Positions 52,669 through 61,943 of a stretch of DNA of 64,000 bases are shown in pieces. The position numbers and the translations under genes were made by a program. The notes beneath the pieces are model-generated. The model was not told the origin of the DNA. It made no database searches and saw only the letters and a program-made list of their open reading frames with translations. Source of the DNA: Firmicutes bacterium CAG:341 (GTDB lineage Bacteria; Bacillota; Clostridia; Oscillospirales; Acutalibacteraceae). The stretch covers positions 1 through 64,000 of the forward strand of contig FR895318.1 in the NCBI GenBank assembly GCA_000434995.1. Reading direction: 5' to 3'. Every line of letters starts with the position of its first letter. Positions within the stretch are counted from its first letter, which is position 1.

Positions 52669-55218
52669 TTACTTGGATTTTTTTGCAGGCTTTTTAGTCT
52701 GCTTTTTTGCTGTTTCCTTTTTAGGTTCAGCTTTCTTTGCAGCACTCTTTTTTGCAGGCTTCTTTGCTTCGGCTTGCATAGGAGCTGATTTTTTAGAAGC
52801 TTTAGGTGTTTCTTCCTTAAACTTAACCGGCTGTGTATGCCAAATATTATTCGCATAGTCCATAATTGAACGGTCAGCACTGAATATACCTGCACCGCTG
52901 ATATTCATAAGCGACATTCTTGCAAACTTTTCTTTATCCTGATATGCCTTAGCAGACAATTGCTGTGCCTTTTGGTAATCTGCAAAATCAGCAAGTGCCA
53001 TATATTGGTCAACATTCATAAGTGATGAGCTGATTTCACCAAAGCTTTTACCGTTAACCCCTGCCTGAATAAATTCAACAGCAGATTTAAGCACATCATT
53101 ATTATACATATATTCCATAGGATTATAACCCTTCTTTTGAAGTTGCATAACCTCAGGAGTTTTCAAACCGAAGATAAAGATATTATCATCACCGACAGCA
53201 TCGTGAATTTCAACATTTGCACCGTCAAGAGTACCGAGAGTAACAGCACCATTTAACATAAGCTTCATATTACCGGTGCCTGATGCTTCTGTGCCGGCAA
53301 GTGAAATCTGCTCTGAAATATCTGCCGCAGGCATAAGCTTTTCAGCAAGAGAAACATTGTAATCTTCCATAAATACAACTTTAATTCTGCCTTTAATATC
53401 AGGGTCATTATTAACAACCTTTGAAAGTGCATCAATAAGTTCAATAATCTTCTTGGCCATAAAGTAGCCCGGAGCTGCTTTTGATGCAAAAATGTATGTT
53501 CTCGGCTGGAATTCCATATTAGGATTAGCCTTGAGCATTTGATATTCGGCAATAATGTTGAGAACATTAAGCTGCTGCCTCTTGTATTCGTGAAGTCTTT
53601 TAACCTGAACATCAAATATAGATGTAGGGTCAAGTTCAATACCGTTTCTCTTTTTAACTATATCTGCAAATCTCTCTTTATTTGCAAGCTTGATAGCTGC
53701 AAGCCTGTCAAGAACCTGCTTATCATCCTTAAATTCACGAAGTTTAAGGAGTTCATCACTCTTTGTAATAAATCCGTCACCGATAAGTTCGGTAATAAAT
53801 GAAGTGAGCTTCGGATTTGACTGGCAAATCCATCTTCTAAATGCAATACCGTTTGTTACATTTGTGAACTTTTCAGGGGTGATGGTGTAAAAATCATTGA
53901 ATACAGTATCTTTAAGAATTTCAGAATGAAGTGCCGATACACCGTTTACAGAATGTGAACCTGCAACACAAAGGTTAGCCATTCTTACAACGCCGCCTGA
54001 AACAATAGCCATTCTTTCAACCTTATCTGCGTCGCCTGTTGCGCCCCAAACATATGCACGGAAGCGATTATCAATTTCTTTAGTAATTGAATAAATACGA
54101 GGAAGAAGGCGCTTATAAAGATCTTCACTCCAGCATTCAAGTGCTTCTTTCATAACTGTATGGTTGGTATAAGCCACAGTTCTTGTTACCAACGACCAAG
54201 CAGTGTCCCAATCATATCCGCATTCATCAAGCATAATTCTCATAAGTTCAGGAATTGCCATTGTGGGATGCGTATCGTTAATATGAATTGCAACTTTATC
54301 AGGAAGATTATCAAGTGTACCGTATCTAGTAAGGTGACGCTGAATAATATCCTGAATTGACGCTGAAACAAGGAAATATTGCTGACGAAGGCGAAGCGAC
54401 TTGCCTTCAGGTGTATTATCGGCAGGATAAAGAACTTTAGAAATAGCTTCAGCCATAGCACTTTGCTCCATAGCCTTAACATATGAACCCGAATTGAAAA
54501 GGCCCATATCAAGTTCCGGCTTTCTTGATGCCCAAAGACGAAGCCTTGAAACGCCCTTGCCTTTACCTGAAACATACATATCATAAGGAACTGCTGTTAC
54601 AGTGTTGCAATCTCTGTAATCAACATGGTGGAAATCACCGTCCCAGCTTTCATCAACCCAACCTTCAAACTTAACTTCAACACTTCTTTCATCACGCGGA
54701 ACAAGCCAAACATCACCGCCCGGAAGCCAGAAATCAGGAAGTTCAGTCTGCCAGCCGTCAACAAGCTTTTGCTTGAAAATGCCTGCTTCATATCTGATTG
54801 AATAACCCATTGACTGAAAACCGTTTGTAGCAAGGCCGTCAAGATAGCAAGCTGCAAGTCTGCCAAGACCGCCGTTACCAAGTCCTGCATCAGGCTCTTT
54901 TTCATAAAGCTTATCAAGGCTTACATCAAATGATTCAAGTGCTTTTTTAAATGTATCTGTTAAATCAAGATTGTAAAGATTATTTTTAAGTGAGCGGCCC
55001 ATAAGAAATTCCATACAAAGATAATAAATTTCTTTGCTGTCCTGCCCTTTAGCTTCGTGCCTGAAATCACTGTTCATCTGTGAAAGTCTGTCACGGACAA
55101 TAAGTGCAACTGCTTTGTAATATTGAGCGTCTGTTGCTGTTTTTGTATCTACACCAAAGAAATGACTAAGCTTATCGCTGATAGCTTTCTTTGCTTGCGA
55201 AACAGTCATCTTTTCCAT
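52669..55218 (-). CDS. glgP: Glycogen/starch alpha-glucan phosphorylase with a Lys/Ala-rich tail
   Basis: Releases glucose-1-phosphate from glycogen or starch. The first 800 residues are a complete GT35 phosphorylase: GLGNGGLGRLAACYLDG, the NDTHPT-containing active-site region, and the pyridoxal-phosphate lysine in EASGTGNMKLMLNGA. The last about 49 residues (52669-52818) are instead built almost only of Lys, Ala, Pro, Glu, Ser and Thr, with repeated KKxAKK/PAKK units, and resemble histone-H1-like tails. Family members usually stop near residue 800. The tail could bind polyanions or be a disordered tether; unknown. Own promoter; GH13 gene follows. Confidence 0.95.
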   Translation of the reverse strand: MEKMTVSQAKKAISDKLSHFFGVDTKTATDAQYYKAVALIVRDRLSQMNSDFRHEAKGQDSKEIYYLCMEFLMGRSLKNNLYNLDLTDTFKKALESFDVSLDKLYEKEPDAGLGNGGLGRLAACYLDGLATNGFQSMGYSIRYEAGIFKQKLVDGWQTELPDFWLPGGDVWLVPRDERSVEVKFEGWVDESWDGDFHHVDYRDCNTVTAVPYDMYVSGKGKGVSRLRLWASRKPELDMGLFNSGSYVKAMEQSAMAEAISKVLYPADNTPEGKSLRLRQQYFLVSASIQDIIQRHLTRYGTLDNLPDKVAIHINDTHPTMAIPELMRIMLDECGYDWDTAWSLVTRTVAYTNHTVMKEALECWSEDLYKRLLPRIYSITKEIDNRFRAYVWGATGDADKVERMAIVSGGVVRMANLCVAGSHSVNGVSALHSEILKDTVFNDFYTITPEKFTNVTNGIAFRRWICQSNPKLTSFITELIGDGFITKSDELLKLREFKDDKQVLDRLAAIKLANKERFADIVKKRNGIELDPTSIFDVQVKRLHEYKRQQLNVLNIIAEYQMLKANPNMEFQPRTYIFASKAAPGYFMAKKIIELIDALSKVVNNDPDIKGRIKVVFMEDYNVSLAEKLMPAADISEQISLAGTEASGTGNMKLMLNGAVTLGTLDGANVEIHDAVGDDNIFIFGLKTPEVMQLQKKGYNPMEYMYNNDVLKSAVEFIQAGVNGKSFGEISSSLMNVDQYMALADFADYQKAQQLSAKAYQDKEKFARMSLMNISGAGIFSADRSIMDYANNIWHTQPVKFKEETPKASKKSAPMQAEAKKPAKKSAAKKAEPKKETAKKQTKKPAKKSK

Positions 55219-55273
55219 ACAAATCCTCCAAAAAAAATTATATTTTCAGTTATTTTTGCTATGTTCTTTGTAC

Positions 55274-55302
55274 ATTATATACTAAAATTATGCTTTTTGC
55301 AA
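55274..55302 (-). promoter_or_regulatory. Promoter of glgP
   Basis: Minus-strand -35 TTGCAA (55297-55302), 17-bp spacer, -10 TATAAT (55274-55279). Confidence 0.78.
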
Positions 55303-55324
55303 CTGTAATATATCATTGTTTATA

Positions 55325-56755
55325 TTATGACTTCTTTTTCTTAATAAATTTAGCTAAAAGAAGATTTACAAGTTCCTTAATAGGCTTTAAGTTCAGAAGA
55401 ATCATCACTACAACAAGCGCAGCCTCAACACCATAAATCCACAATGTATTTCCGAATTTAAGAAGAAGTACGGATTGCGAAACAAGAACAGCGGTTTCAC
55501 TCAAAAGCACAGGTAATTTAAAGTCAATTTTAATATATCTTCTTGTATCAATGCCCCTTGTTACAAATACAACAAGGAATGCACAAACAGTAGCAAGTGC
55601 TGCACCGTTAGCACCCATACGCGGAATAAACACAAGATTTAATACAAAGTTTGTGACAGCGCCGCTCATAGCGGTAACAAGTGACATAAGGCTCTTTTTC
55701 TTTGCCATATATACGGAGGCAAGGAAGTTAACGATACACGAATAAGTTGTAGCAATAATAAGAATAGGAACAAATTGCCAAGATTCATAATAATCCTTTG
55801 CCACAAGTATTCTGGTAATAATTTGGCACATAAATATAAGCACGGAAGCCACTGCAAAAACACCGCCCGAATAAGCACGAAATACCTTGGTAAAGAAGTG
55901 CGCACCGCCCTCTTGGTCATATTCATCAACCGCACTGAGCTGCCAAGCGTCAATAAATATTTGCGAAAAAAGTATTACAAAATTAGGTATTTTAGATGCG
56001 GCAGTATAAAGTCCGTTGGCAGAAGATGAAATAAAATATGTTACCATATATCTGTCAGACACATTTATTATCCACCACAGTACAACGGTAGGAATAAGCG
56101 GCACGCAATATTTAAGCATTTGAAAAGCAATGCCCTTATCTTTAAGTTTATTAAATTTCACATATCTGTAAAGCTTTGCTGTGGCAAAATAAAATACAAC
56201 CGAGCAAGCATCAGATGCAATTATGGCAACGATATATCCCGTTACACCCCATTTAAACGGACCAAGGAATAATATGGTGAATGCAAGTGTTGTTGCCGTT
56301 GCAAGAATACCGTCAAGCGCATAAAGCTTAACATGGCCGCTACCTCTGACAAATTGCTGGCAAAGCTGTCTAAGGCTTGAAACCAAAACAAAGGCAATAA
56401 TTAAAATTATATAATCGCCTAAATGGAAATCATTGATTGTAAGCATGCTTAAAGGATAAGTAAACAGCAAAAATACCGCAAATCCGGCAAAAGTAGTCCT
56501 AACTCCGACCTTGAATACATCTGCTTTATTTGTCGCTTTATCAAGTGCAAATCTGAGCGCAGCACTGTTAACCTGCAATGTTACAATAGGAATAAGCACA
56601 TTAACGGTTTGCTGAACCAAATCAGCAGCACCATAATCGCCCGCTCCCATCATTCTTGTAACAAACGGCATCAACAAAAAAGAAAGTACCTTTGAAGAAA
56701 AAGTGCCTATTGCAAATATTATTGTATTTGACGCTAATTTTTTGTACTTGTCCAT
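55325..56755 (-). CDS. Oligosaccharide flippase (Wzx/MurJ-like, MOP superfamily)
   Basis: A 476-aa polytopic membrane protein with 12 to 14 predicted helices. N-terminal NTIIFAIGTFSSKVLSFLLMPF and FVTRMMGAGDYGAADLV match polysaccharide biosynthesis flippases that move lipid-linked sugars across the membrane. It starts 21 bp after the beta-propeller protein gene, the last member of the proB operon. No capsule gene cluster is next to it, so the cargo is not evident. Confidence 0.9.
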   Translation of the reverse strand: MDKYKKLASNTIIFAIGTFSSKVLSFLLMPFVTRMMGAGDYGAADLVQQTVNVLIPIVTLQVNSAALRFALDKATNKADVFKVGVRTTFAGFAVFLLFTYPLSMLTINDFHLGDYIILIIAFVLVSSLRQLCQQFVRGSGHVKLYALDGILATATTLAFTILFLGPFKWGVTGYIVAIIASDACSVVFYFATAKLYRYVKFNKLKDKGIAFQMLKYCVPLIPTVVLWWIINVSDRYMVTYFISSSANGLYTAASKIPNFVILFSQIFIDAWQLSAVDEYDQEGGAHFFTKVFRAYSGGVFAVASVLIFMCQIITRILVAKDYYESWQFVPILIIATTYSCIVNFLASVYMAKKKSLMSLVTAMSGAVTNFVLNLVFIPRMGANGAALATVCAFLVVFVTRGIDTRRYIKIDFKLPVLLSETAVLVSQSVLLLKFGNTLWIYGVEAALVVVMILLNLKPIKELVNLLLAKFIKKKKS

Positions 56756-56776
56756 AAACTTTCCTCAAATAATAAT

Positions 56777-58069
56777 TTAATAAGTTAGCTTTTCACCGTT
56801 AAAACTTAAGGTATTATCCCCGGAAGAAGAGGTGTAAATACAACTTGCTTTGCATACAAATTCGCTGTTTTCACTCTTACTGCCGATTAAAAATACATAT
56901 TGATAGCCATATCCGATACCGATAGAACCCGTGCTGTCGCAATCGGATGTAGAAAGCATTGTTTTAACTTCGTTTGAATTCATATTCAGCTCTCTTGCTT
57001 TAAACTTTGAACCGTCAAGTTCGCTAAAATAAAGCCTGTTTGAATAAACAACGGGATAATCTGTAACAGAGCAGTTTTCAACTAAAACAACTTCATTTTC
57101 AGAGCCGAATTTCTTTCTGCAAAGTGAATATGATGAATCATCATTTTTTTTGTAATAATACATAAATCCACATTCTAATGACATATTAACTATATCATTA
57201 TTATTTGTATCATCGTGCCAATTGAGTACATCGTTTGGATCACTCATATTAACAGTGATATATTCATCATAATTTGCAACATTATCGTGAGTTACAAAAA
57301 ATATTCTGTAAAGCGAAATGCCTGCAAATGATACCGTCTTATCAGCCGAAGCAGTATATAAAATCGTTTTTTGAAAATCATTCAAATTTATAAAACCTAC
57401 GCTGTTATCGGTTGAAACAAAATAAATTTTATCATTATATAAATATGCAAATGCGATATTATCGCTTACAGTTACGCTGTCACCGCCGGAAACAGGGAAT
57501 TTTTTAAGCGTTGCACTGTCCGTATCAACCGCATAAAGATAATCGCCGAGCACATTAAGATATTTAAAATTATAATTACCTTTAATAACATTTGAATTCT
57601 TTTCTTCATTAGGTTCAAAGCGAAAAATGCCCTTGCCGCTGACAGAATAATAAATATATGATGAACTGTAAGTTACGGCACCACCTGTTTTATTAAGCAA
57701 ATTACCAACTTGATTACCTTGCAGTGATGTATCAAATGCGAACACGCCGAAATCATCATAATCATAATTTACCTTGTTTGTTTCGTGCACTTTTCTTGTA
57801 GTTTCTTTTTCAGTAGTGCTTTGCGGCTGTGTTTCGGTAGTTTTGCCTAATATTTTTGAATCAATAAGTTCAATTACCTGCTGTCCCTTGCCGCCGTCAT
57901 ACAAAGCCTCAAAAAAATCAGGGTTAACAATTTTAATTGTTATCACAAAAACAGCCAATAATATTATTATCACTGCAAGAGTGAGTAAAATATTTTTTCT
58001 GATTTTTTTTCGTTTTCTGGCACGCTGACGCTTTTTACGCATCTTCTGCCTTTCCTCATCCGTTATCAT
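56777..58069 (-). CDS. Membrane-anchored beta-propeller-like protein (DUF5050-like)
   Basis: A 430-aa protein with a short basic cytoplasmic start (RQKMRKKRQRARKRKKIRK), one membrane helix (about 26-48), a Thr/Glu-rich linker (about 80-97), then an extracellular region of repeated blades such as YSSSYIYYSVSGKGIFRFE, LGDYLYAVDTDSATLKKF and YLYNDKIYFVSTDNS. This repeat type suits a DUF5050-like propeller. Function unknown. Its ATG overlaps the proA stop by 4 bp (ATGA), so it is translated with the proline genes, an odd pairing. Confidence 0.72.
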   Translation of the reverse strand: MITDEERQKMRKKRQRARKRKKIRKNILLTLAVIIILLAVFVITIKIVNPDFFEALYDGGKGQQVIELIDSKILGKTTETQPQSTTEKETTRKVHETNKVNYDYDDFGVFAFDTSLQGNQVGNLLNKTGGAVTYSSSYIYYSVSGKGIFRFEPNEEKNSNVIKGNYNFKYLNVLGDYLYAVDTDSATLKKFPVSGGDSVTVSDNIAFAYLYNDKIYFVSTDNSVGFINLNDFQKTILYTASADKTVSFAGISLYRIFFVTHDNVANYDEYITVNMSDPNDVLNWHDDTNNNDIVNMSLECGFMYYYKKNDDSSYSLCRKKFGSENEVVLVENCSVTDYPVVYSNRLYFSELDGSKFKARELNMNSNEVKTMLSTSDCDSTGSIGIGYGYQYVFLIGSKSENSEFVCKASCIYTSSSGDNTLSFNGEKLTY

Positions 58070-59301
58070 CTGATTTGTCCGTCTCCAAAAATTAGATATT
58101 TAGTAGTAGTAAGTTCCCTAAGTCCCATAGGCCCTCTTGCGTGCAGTTTTTGGGTAGAAATACCTATTTCCGCACCCAAACCGAATTCGCCGCCGTCTGT
58201 AAACCTTGTTGATGCATTATGGTAAACAGAAGACGAATCAATAAGTTTCATAAACTTATCTGCATTATCTTTATTTTCCGTAATAATGGCTTCGGAATGG
58301 CCTGTTGAATATTTATTTATATGTTCTATCGCTTCATCAAGTGAAGAAACTGTTTTAACACTGATAATGTAATCAAGATATTCTGTGCCGAAATCTTCCT
58401 CACTCGCCTTTTCAATATCAGGGCAAACTGCTCTTGCTTTTTCATCACCGCGAATAATAACATTTTTTTCATCAAGCTTTGCTTTTATTGCCGGCAAAGC
58501 CTTTTCAATAATATTTTCGTGGATAACAAGGCTTTCGCAGGCATTGCAAACACCTATGCGCTGTGTTTTCGCATTAAATATAATTTCAGCCGCCATGTTA
58601 ACATTTGCACTTTCATCAACATAAATATGGCAATTGCCCGAACCTGTTTCGATAACAGGAACACTCGCATTTTCCACAACCGCCTGAATAAGCCTTTTAC
58701 TTCCCCTTGGAATAAGGCAGTCAAGCGTGCCTTTCATCTTCATAAGCTCTGTTGATGACTGCCTTGATGTATCATGCACAAGCTGAATTGCATTTTCATC
58801 AATACCGACTGATTTAACCGCTTCTCTCATAACATCGGAAATAGCAATATTTGAATGAATTGCTTCTTTTCCGCCGCGAAGAATAACAGCATTGCCGCTT
58901 TTTAAACAGAGAGCAGCCGCGTCGGCAGTAACATTAGGCCTTGCCTCATAAATAATACCTATAACACCCATAGGGCAACTTACTTTTTTAATAACAAGTC
59001 CGTTAGGCCTTTCAACTGTTTCAAGTACTCTGCCGCATGGGTCATCAAGCTTCATAACCTGAATACAACCGTCTGCCATACCCTTAATTCTGTCAAAATC
59101 AAGCATAAGCCTGTCAAGCATTCCACCGTCAAGAATTCCGAGTTGCGCATTATAATCAACTTTATTTGCATCAATAATTTTTTGAGCATTATCTACAAGC
59201 GCATTTGCAATAGCTTCAAGTGCTTTATTTTTAAGTTCGGTTGATGCACCTGCCAAATTTGCCGATGCTTTTTTTGCATTTATTCCTAACTGTTCAAGCA
59301 T
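58066..59301 (-). CDS. proA: Gamma-glutamyl phosphate reductase
   Basis: Second step of proline synthesis: reduces glutamyl-5-phosphate to the semialdehyde. 411 aa from ATG 59301, with an AAAGG ribosome site 9 nt before; the GTG at 59310 has no proper spacing. Aldehyde-dehydrogenase fold with the catalytic Cys in GVCNACESLV and the C-terminal HARGPMGLRELTT signature. Overlaps the end of proB by 8 bp and the next gene by 4 bp. Confidence 0.96.
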   Translation of the reverse strand: MLEQLGINAKKASANLAGASTELKNKALEAIANALVDNAQKIIDANKVDYNAQLGILDGGMLDRLMLDFDRIKGMADGCIQVMKLDDPCGRVLETVERPNGLVIKKVSCPMGVIGIIYEARPNVTADAAALCLKSGNAVILRGGKEAIHSNIAISDVMREAVKSVGIDENAIQLVHDTSRQSSTELMKMKGTLDCLIPRGSKRLIQAVVENASVPVIETGSGNCHIYVDESANVNMAAEIIFNAKTQRIGVCNACESLVIHENIIEKALPAIKAKLDEKNVIIRGDEKARAVCPDIEKASEEDFGTEYLDYIISVKTVSSLDEAIEHINKYSTGHSEAIITENKDNADKFMKLIDSSSVYHNASTRFTDGGEFGLGAEIGISTQKLHARGPMGLRELTTTKYLIFGDGQIR

Positions 59302-60091
59302 TATTATCACCCTTTGCCTTAAAATATGTACCTATACTTTCACCTGAAAGCACCTTATATAAATCGGTAGGCTTTTCACCGTTCATAATTATTACCGGTA
59401 TACCATCATCCGTTGCAATTTGTGCGGCTTTAATTTTCGTTTGAAATCCGCCCGTACCCTTTTCGCTCGCACCGCCGGCAATTGAATAAATATCATCATT
59501 TATTTCTTCAACAACACCGATGAGCTTTGCATCATCATTCTCACTTGGATTTGAATCATAAAGACCGTAAGTATCAGTAAGCATAATAAGCAAATCAGCG
59601 TCAATAAGAGTAGCAACCATAGCACTTAAGCAATCATTATCACCGTTTAAAAGCTCTTCGATATAAACCGAGTCATTTTCATTTATAATCGGCAATGCAC
59701 CGTAATCAAGAAGTTGGTTAAATGTATCAACCAAGTGTTCCTTTTCTTCCGGATTGCGTAAAGTATCGGCAGAAAAAAGAAGCTGGCTCACGGTTACCGT
59801 ATATTCGGAAAATAATTTATCATAAAGAAACATAAGTTCGCACTGGCCAACAGCGGCAGAAGCCTGAAGCCCTTGGACTGTTTTCGGCTTTTCACTGAGT
59901 CCGAGTTTTGACCAGCCTACTGCAATAGCACCGCTTGATACAAGCACTATTTCATGTCCTTCATTTTTTAAATCGGATAAAACAGATGCAAGCTTTGCAA
60001 GTCTTGCAATATTTGTTTTGCCTGTTTGGTGGGTTAAAGTTGATGTGCCCACCTTAACAACTATTCGCTTTTTCCCTTTAATTCGTGCCAT
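59294..60091 (-). CDS. proB: Glutamate 5-kinase
   Basis: First step of proline synthesis. The 265-aa protein has the amino-acid-kinase fold: KRIVVKVGTSTL at the start, LVSSGAIAVG, NENDSV and GTGGFQTKIKAA. It lacks the C-terminal PUA domain found in the E. coli enzyme, a form common in Firmicutes and some other lineages. First gene of a four-gene unit. An extended -10 element (TGATATAAT at 60127-60135, minus strand) lies upstream with a poor -35. Confidence 0.96.
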   Translation of the reverse strand: MARIKGKKRIVVKVGTSTLTHQTGKTNIARLAKLASVLSDLKNEGHEIVLVSSGAIAVGWSKLGLSEKPKTVQGLQASAAVGQCELMFLYDKLFSEYTVTVSQLLFSADTLRNPEEKEHLVDTFNQLLDYGALPIINENDSVYIEELLNGDNDCLSAMVATLIDADLLIMLTDTYGLYDSNPSENDDAKLIGVVEEINDDIYSIAGGASEKGTGGFQTKIKAAQIATDDGIPVIIMNGEKPTDLYKVLSGESIGTYFKAKGDNNA

Positions 60092-60126
60092 AATTCTACT
60101 ACTCCATACTAATTACAAGTAATTGC

Positions 60127-60135
60127 ATTATATCA
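60127..60135 (-). promoter_or_regulatory. Extended -10 promoter of proB
   Basis: Minus-strand TGATATAAT with no good -35 match at 17 bp. The TG element may compensate. Confidence 0.5.
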
Positions 60136-60212
60136 CAAATACCATAACAATAAAACATTTTTTTGAATGTTTTTCAAAATTCAGTCAAAAATATAAATCG
60201 GAGGTAATTTTT

Positions 60213-61538
60213 ATGACAAAAAGAGGTTATATCAGGCTGTTTTCATACGCTATTGCATTTGCGGCCGTTCTTTCAATATATGCGATAATGAATATGACTA
60301 CGGCAAACTCATACAAAGCACAGCTTGAACTGAATTATCAGCAAAGTTTAAACGAACTTTCAGAAAATCTCGATTCAATCGAAACCAATTTAACAAAATC
60401 GGTTTATTCAAATTCGGATAAAATGCTTATGGATATAAGCAAAGACTTATATGCCGAATGTTCACAGGCTAAAGACGCGCTTTCACGCCTGCCCGTTGAG
60501 CAAATGAATTTGAATTCAACCTACAAATTCATCACGCAGGCAAGCGACTATGCATCATATATTGCAAACAAAATTGCGGCAAATCAAAGTATCAGTGATG
60601 AAGAACATCAAAATTTGACAAAGCTTTTGAAATATTCAAAAGAGCTTAACGAATCAGTAAGCAATATGGCAACAATTGCAAACAACGGTGCGGATATTGA
60701 CACGGATGAGCTAAAGGCAAAGGAAATGAAAATTTCTTCACTTTCCCACAGCTTTTCGGCAACATCAAAGGTGTTTAAAGATTATCCCACTTTGCTTTAT
60801 GACGGTCCGTTTGCCGACGCGGTATTGAACAGAAAATCGACCTTACTTGAAAAGGCCGAACAAGTAAGCCGTGAAAATGCACGCGAAGTTGCGGCAAAAG
60901 CACTTGGCTGCAATATAAGCGAAGTAACATATTCGGGTGAAGACAGCGGTGATATGCCTTGTTACACATTCACTTATTCTCAAAAAACAATCGGAATCAC
61001 CAAAAAAGGCGGATATGTGGCCTATATCCTTTACGGCGGAAAAATCAATCGTTCATCAATAGATAAAGACAACGCAATAAACCTTGCTCAAAGCTATCTT
61101 AATATGCTCGGTTACAGCAATATGGAAAGCACCTATTATGCGATTAACAACAATATTTGCACAATAAATTTTGCGTACAAAACAGGAAATATAACCTATT
61201 ATGCAGATTTAATTAAAGTCGGAGTTTCAATGGATAACGGCAAAATAGTATCACTTGAAGCGCAGGGATATTTAACAAATCACATCAAACGAAAAGGTTT
61301 TGACTGCAAGCTTACAAAAAGCGAAGCTCAAAGTAAATTATCAAAAAATCTTGAAGTTATCGATTGCAAAAAATGCGTGATACCGAAAGAAAACGGAAAA
61401 GAAGCCAACTGCTATGAATTCAGGTGCAAGAGCAGTGAAACAAAAGAAGAAGTTTTGATTTATATTGACGCCGATAAAGGATATGAAGAAGATATTATGC
61501 TTTTGCTTTATTCCGACGGCGGCACGCTTACAAAATAA
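60213..61538 (+). CDS. ypeB: Germination protein YpeB
   Basis: In Bacillus YpeB holds the cortex-lytic enzyme SleB in the dormant spore. The 441-aa protein has an N-terminal membrane helix (residues about 7-29), an alpha-helical region, then PepSY-type repeats toward the C-terminus (REVAAKALGCNISEV, NLAQSYLNMLGY). Start at ATG 60213 is set by GGAGG; the longer frame has no ribosome site. No sleB is beside it, although the pair is usually an operon. A TGAATG at about 60163 resembles a sigma-G -35 but no clear -10 follows. Confidence 0.9.
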   Translation: MTKRGYIRLFSYAIAFAAVLSIYAIMNMTTANSYKAQLELNYQQSLNELSENLDSIETNLTKSVYSNSDKMLMDISKDLYAECSQAKDALSRLPVEQMNLNSTYKFITQASDYASYIANKIAANQSISDEEHQNLTKLLKYSKELNESVSNMATIANNGADIDTDELKAKEMKISSLSHSFSATSKVFKDYPTLLYDGPFADAVLNRKSTLLEKAEQVSRENAREVAAKALGCNISEVTYSGEDSGDMPCYTFTYSQKTIGITKKGGYVAYILYGGKINRSSIDKDNAINLAQSYLNMLGYSNMESTYYAINNNICTINFAYKTGNITYYADLIKVGVSMDNGKIVSLEAQGYLTNHIKRKGFDCKLTKSEAQSKLSKNLEVIDCKKCVIPKENGKEANCYEFRCKSSETKEEVLIYIDADKGYEEDIMLLLYSDGGTLTK

Positions 61539-61590
61539 TTGAATAATTATATTAAAACAGAAAATAATACTCTTGAAAGGAAGTATCATT

Positions 61591-61893
61591 ATGAACAGCA
61601 AAATTTTAATTATAGCAATTGCAATTGCAGTAATTGCAACTGTATTTATGGGATGTGCAAAAAATAACAATGATATGACAACAACTACAATTCCGTCAAG
61701 CGAAACCACCGTTTCCGATACAAGTAAAACAACAGATAATATGGAAAGCGAAGCCAGCAGTGCTGTAAGCAAAGCAGGCGAAAAAGCAGATAAAGTCGGC
61801 GACGACATCGGCGAAGGCGCAGATGATGTGGCAGACGGAATAGGTTCAGGTGTTGACAAAGCAGGAGATGCTGTATCAGACGCACTTGACTAA
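61591..61893 (+). CDS. Small lipoprotein with Ala/Asp/Gly-rich repeats
   Basis: A 100-aa protein with a lipobox signal (hydrophobic residues 5-19, then FMGC with Cys21), a Thr/Ser-rich linker, and a C-terminal half of repeated short units such as KAGEKADKVGDDIGEGADDV and GIGSGVDKAGDAVSDALD that should form amphipathic helices. No known domain. AAGGAAG ribosome site; it follows ypeB by 52 bp on the same strand, so a role in the spore envelope is possible but unproved. Confidence 0.72.
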   Translation: MNSKILIIAIAIAVIATVFMGCAKNNNDMTTTTIPSSETTVSDTSKTTDNMESEASSAVSKAGEKADKVGDDIGEGADDVADGIGSGVDKAGDAVSDALD

Positions 61894-61910
61894 ACGAACA
61901 AACAAATAAA

Positions 61911-61942
61911 TAAAACCTCGAGCGTAAAAACTCGAGGTTTTA
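61911..61942. terminator. Bidirectional terminator
   Basis: Perfect 12-bp stem TAAAACCTCGAG/CTCGAGGTTTTA (61911-61922 and 61931-61942), 8-nt loop, with TTTTA at the 3' end on both strands. Separates the lipoprotein gene from lrgB. Confidence 0.9.
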
Positions 61943-61943
61943 T

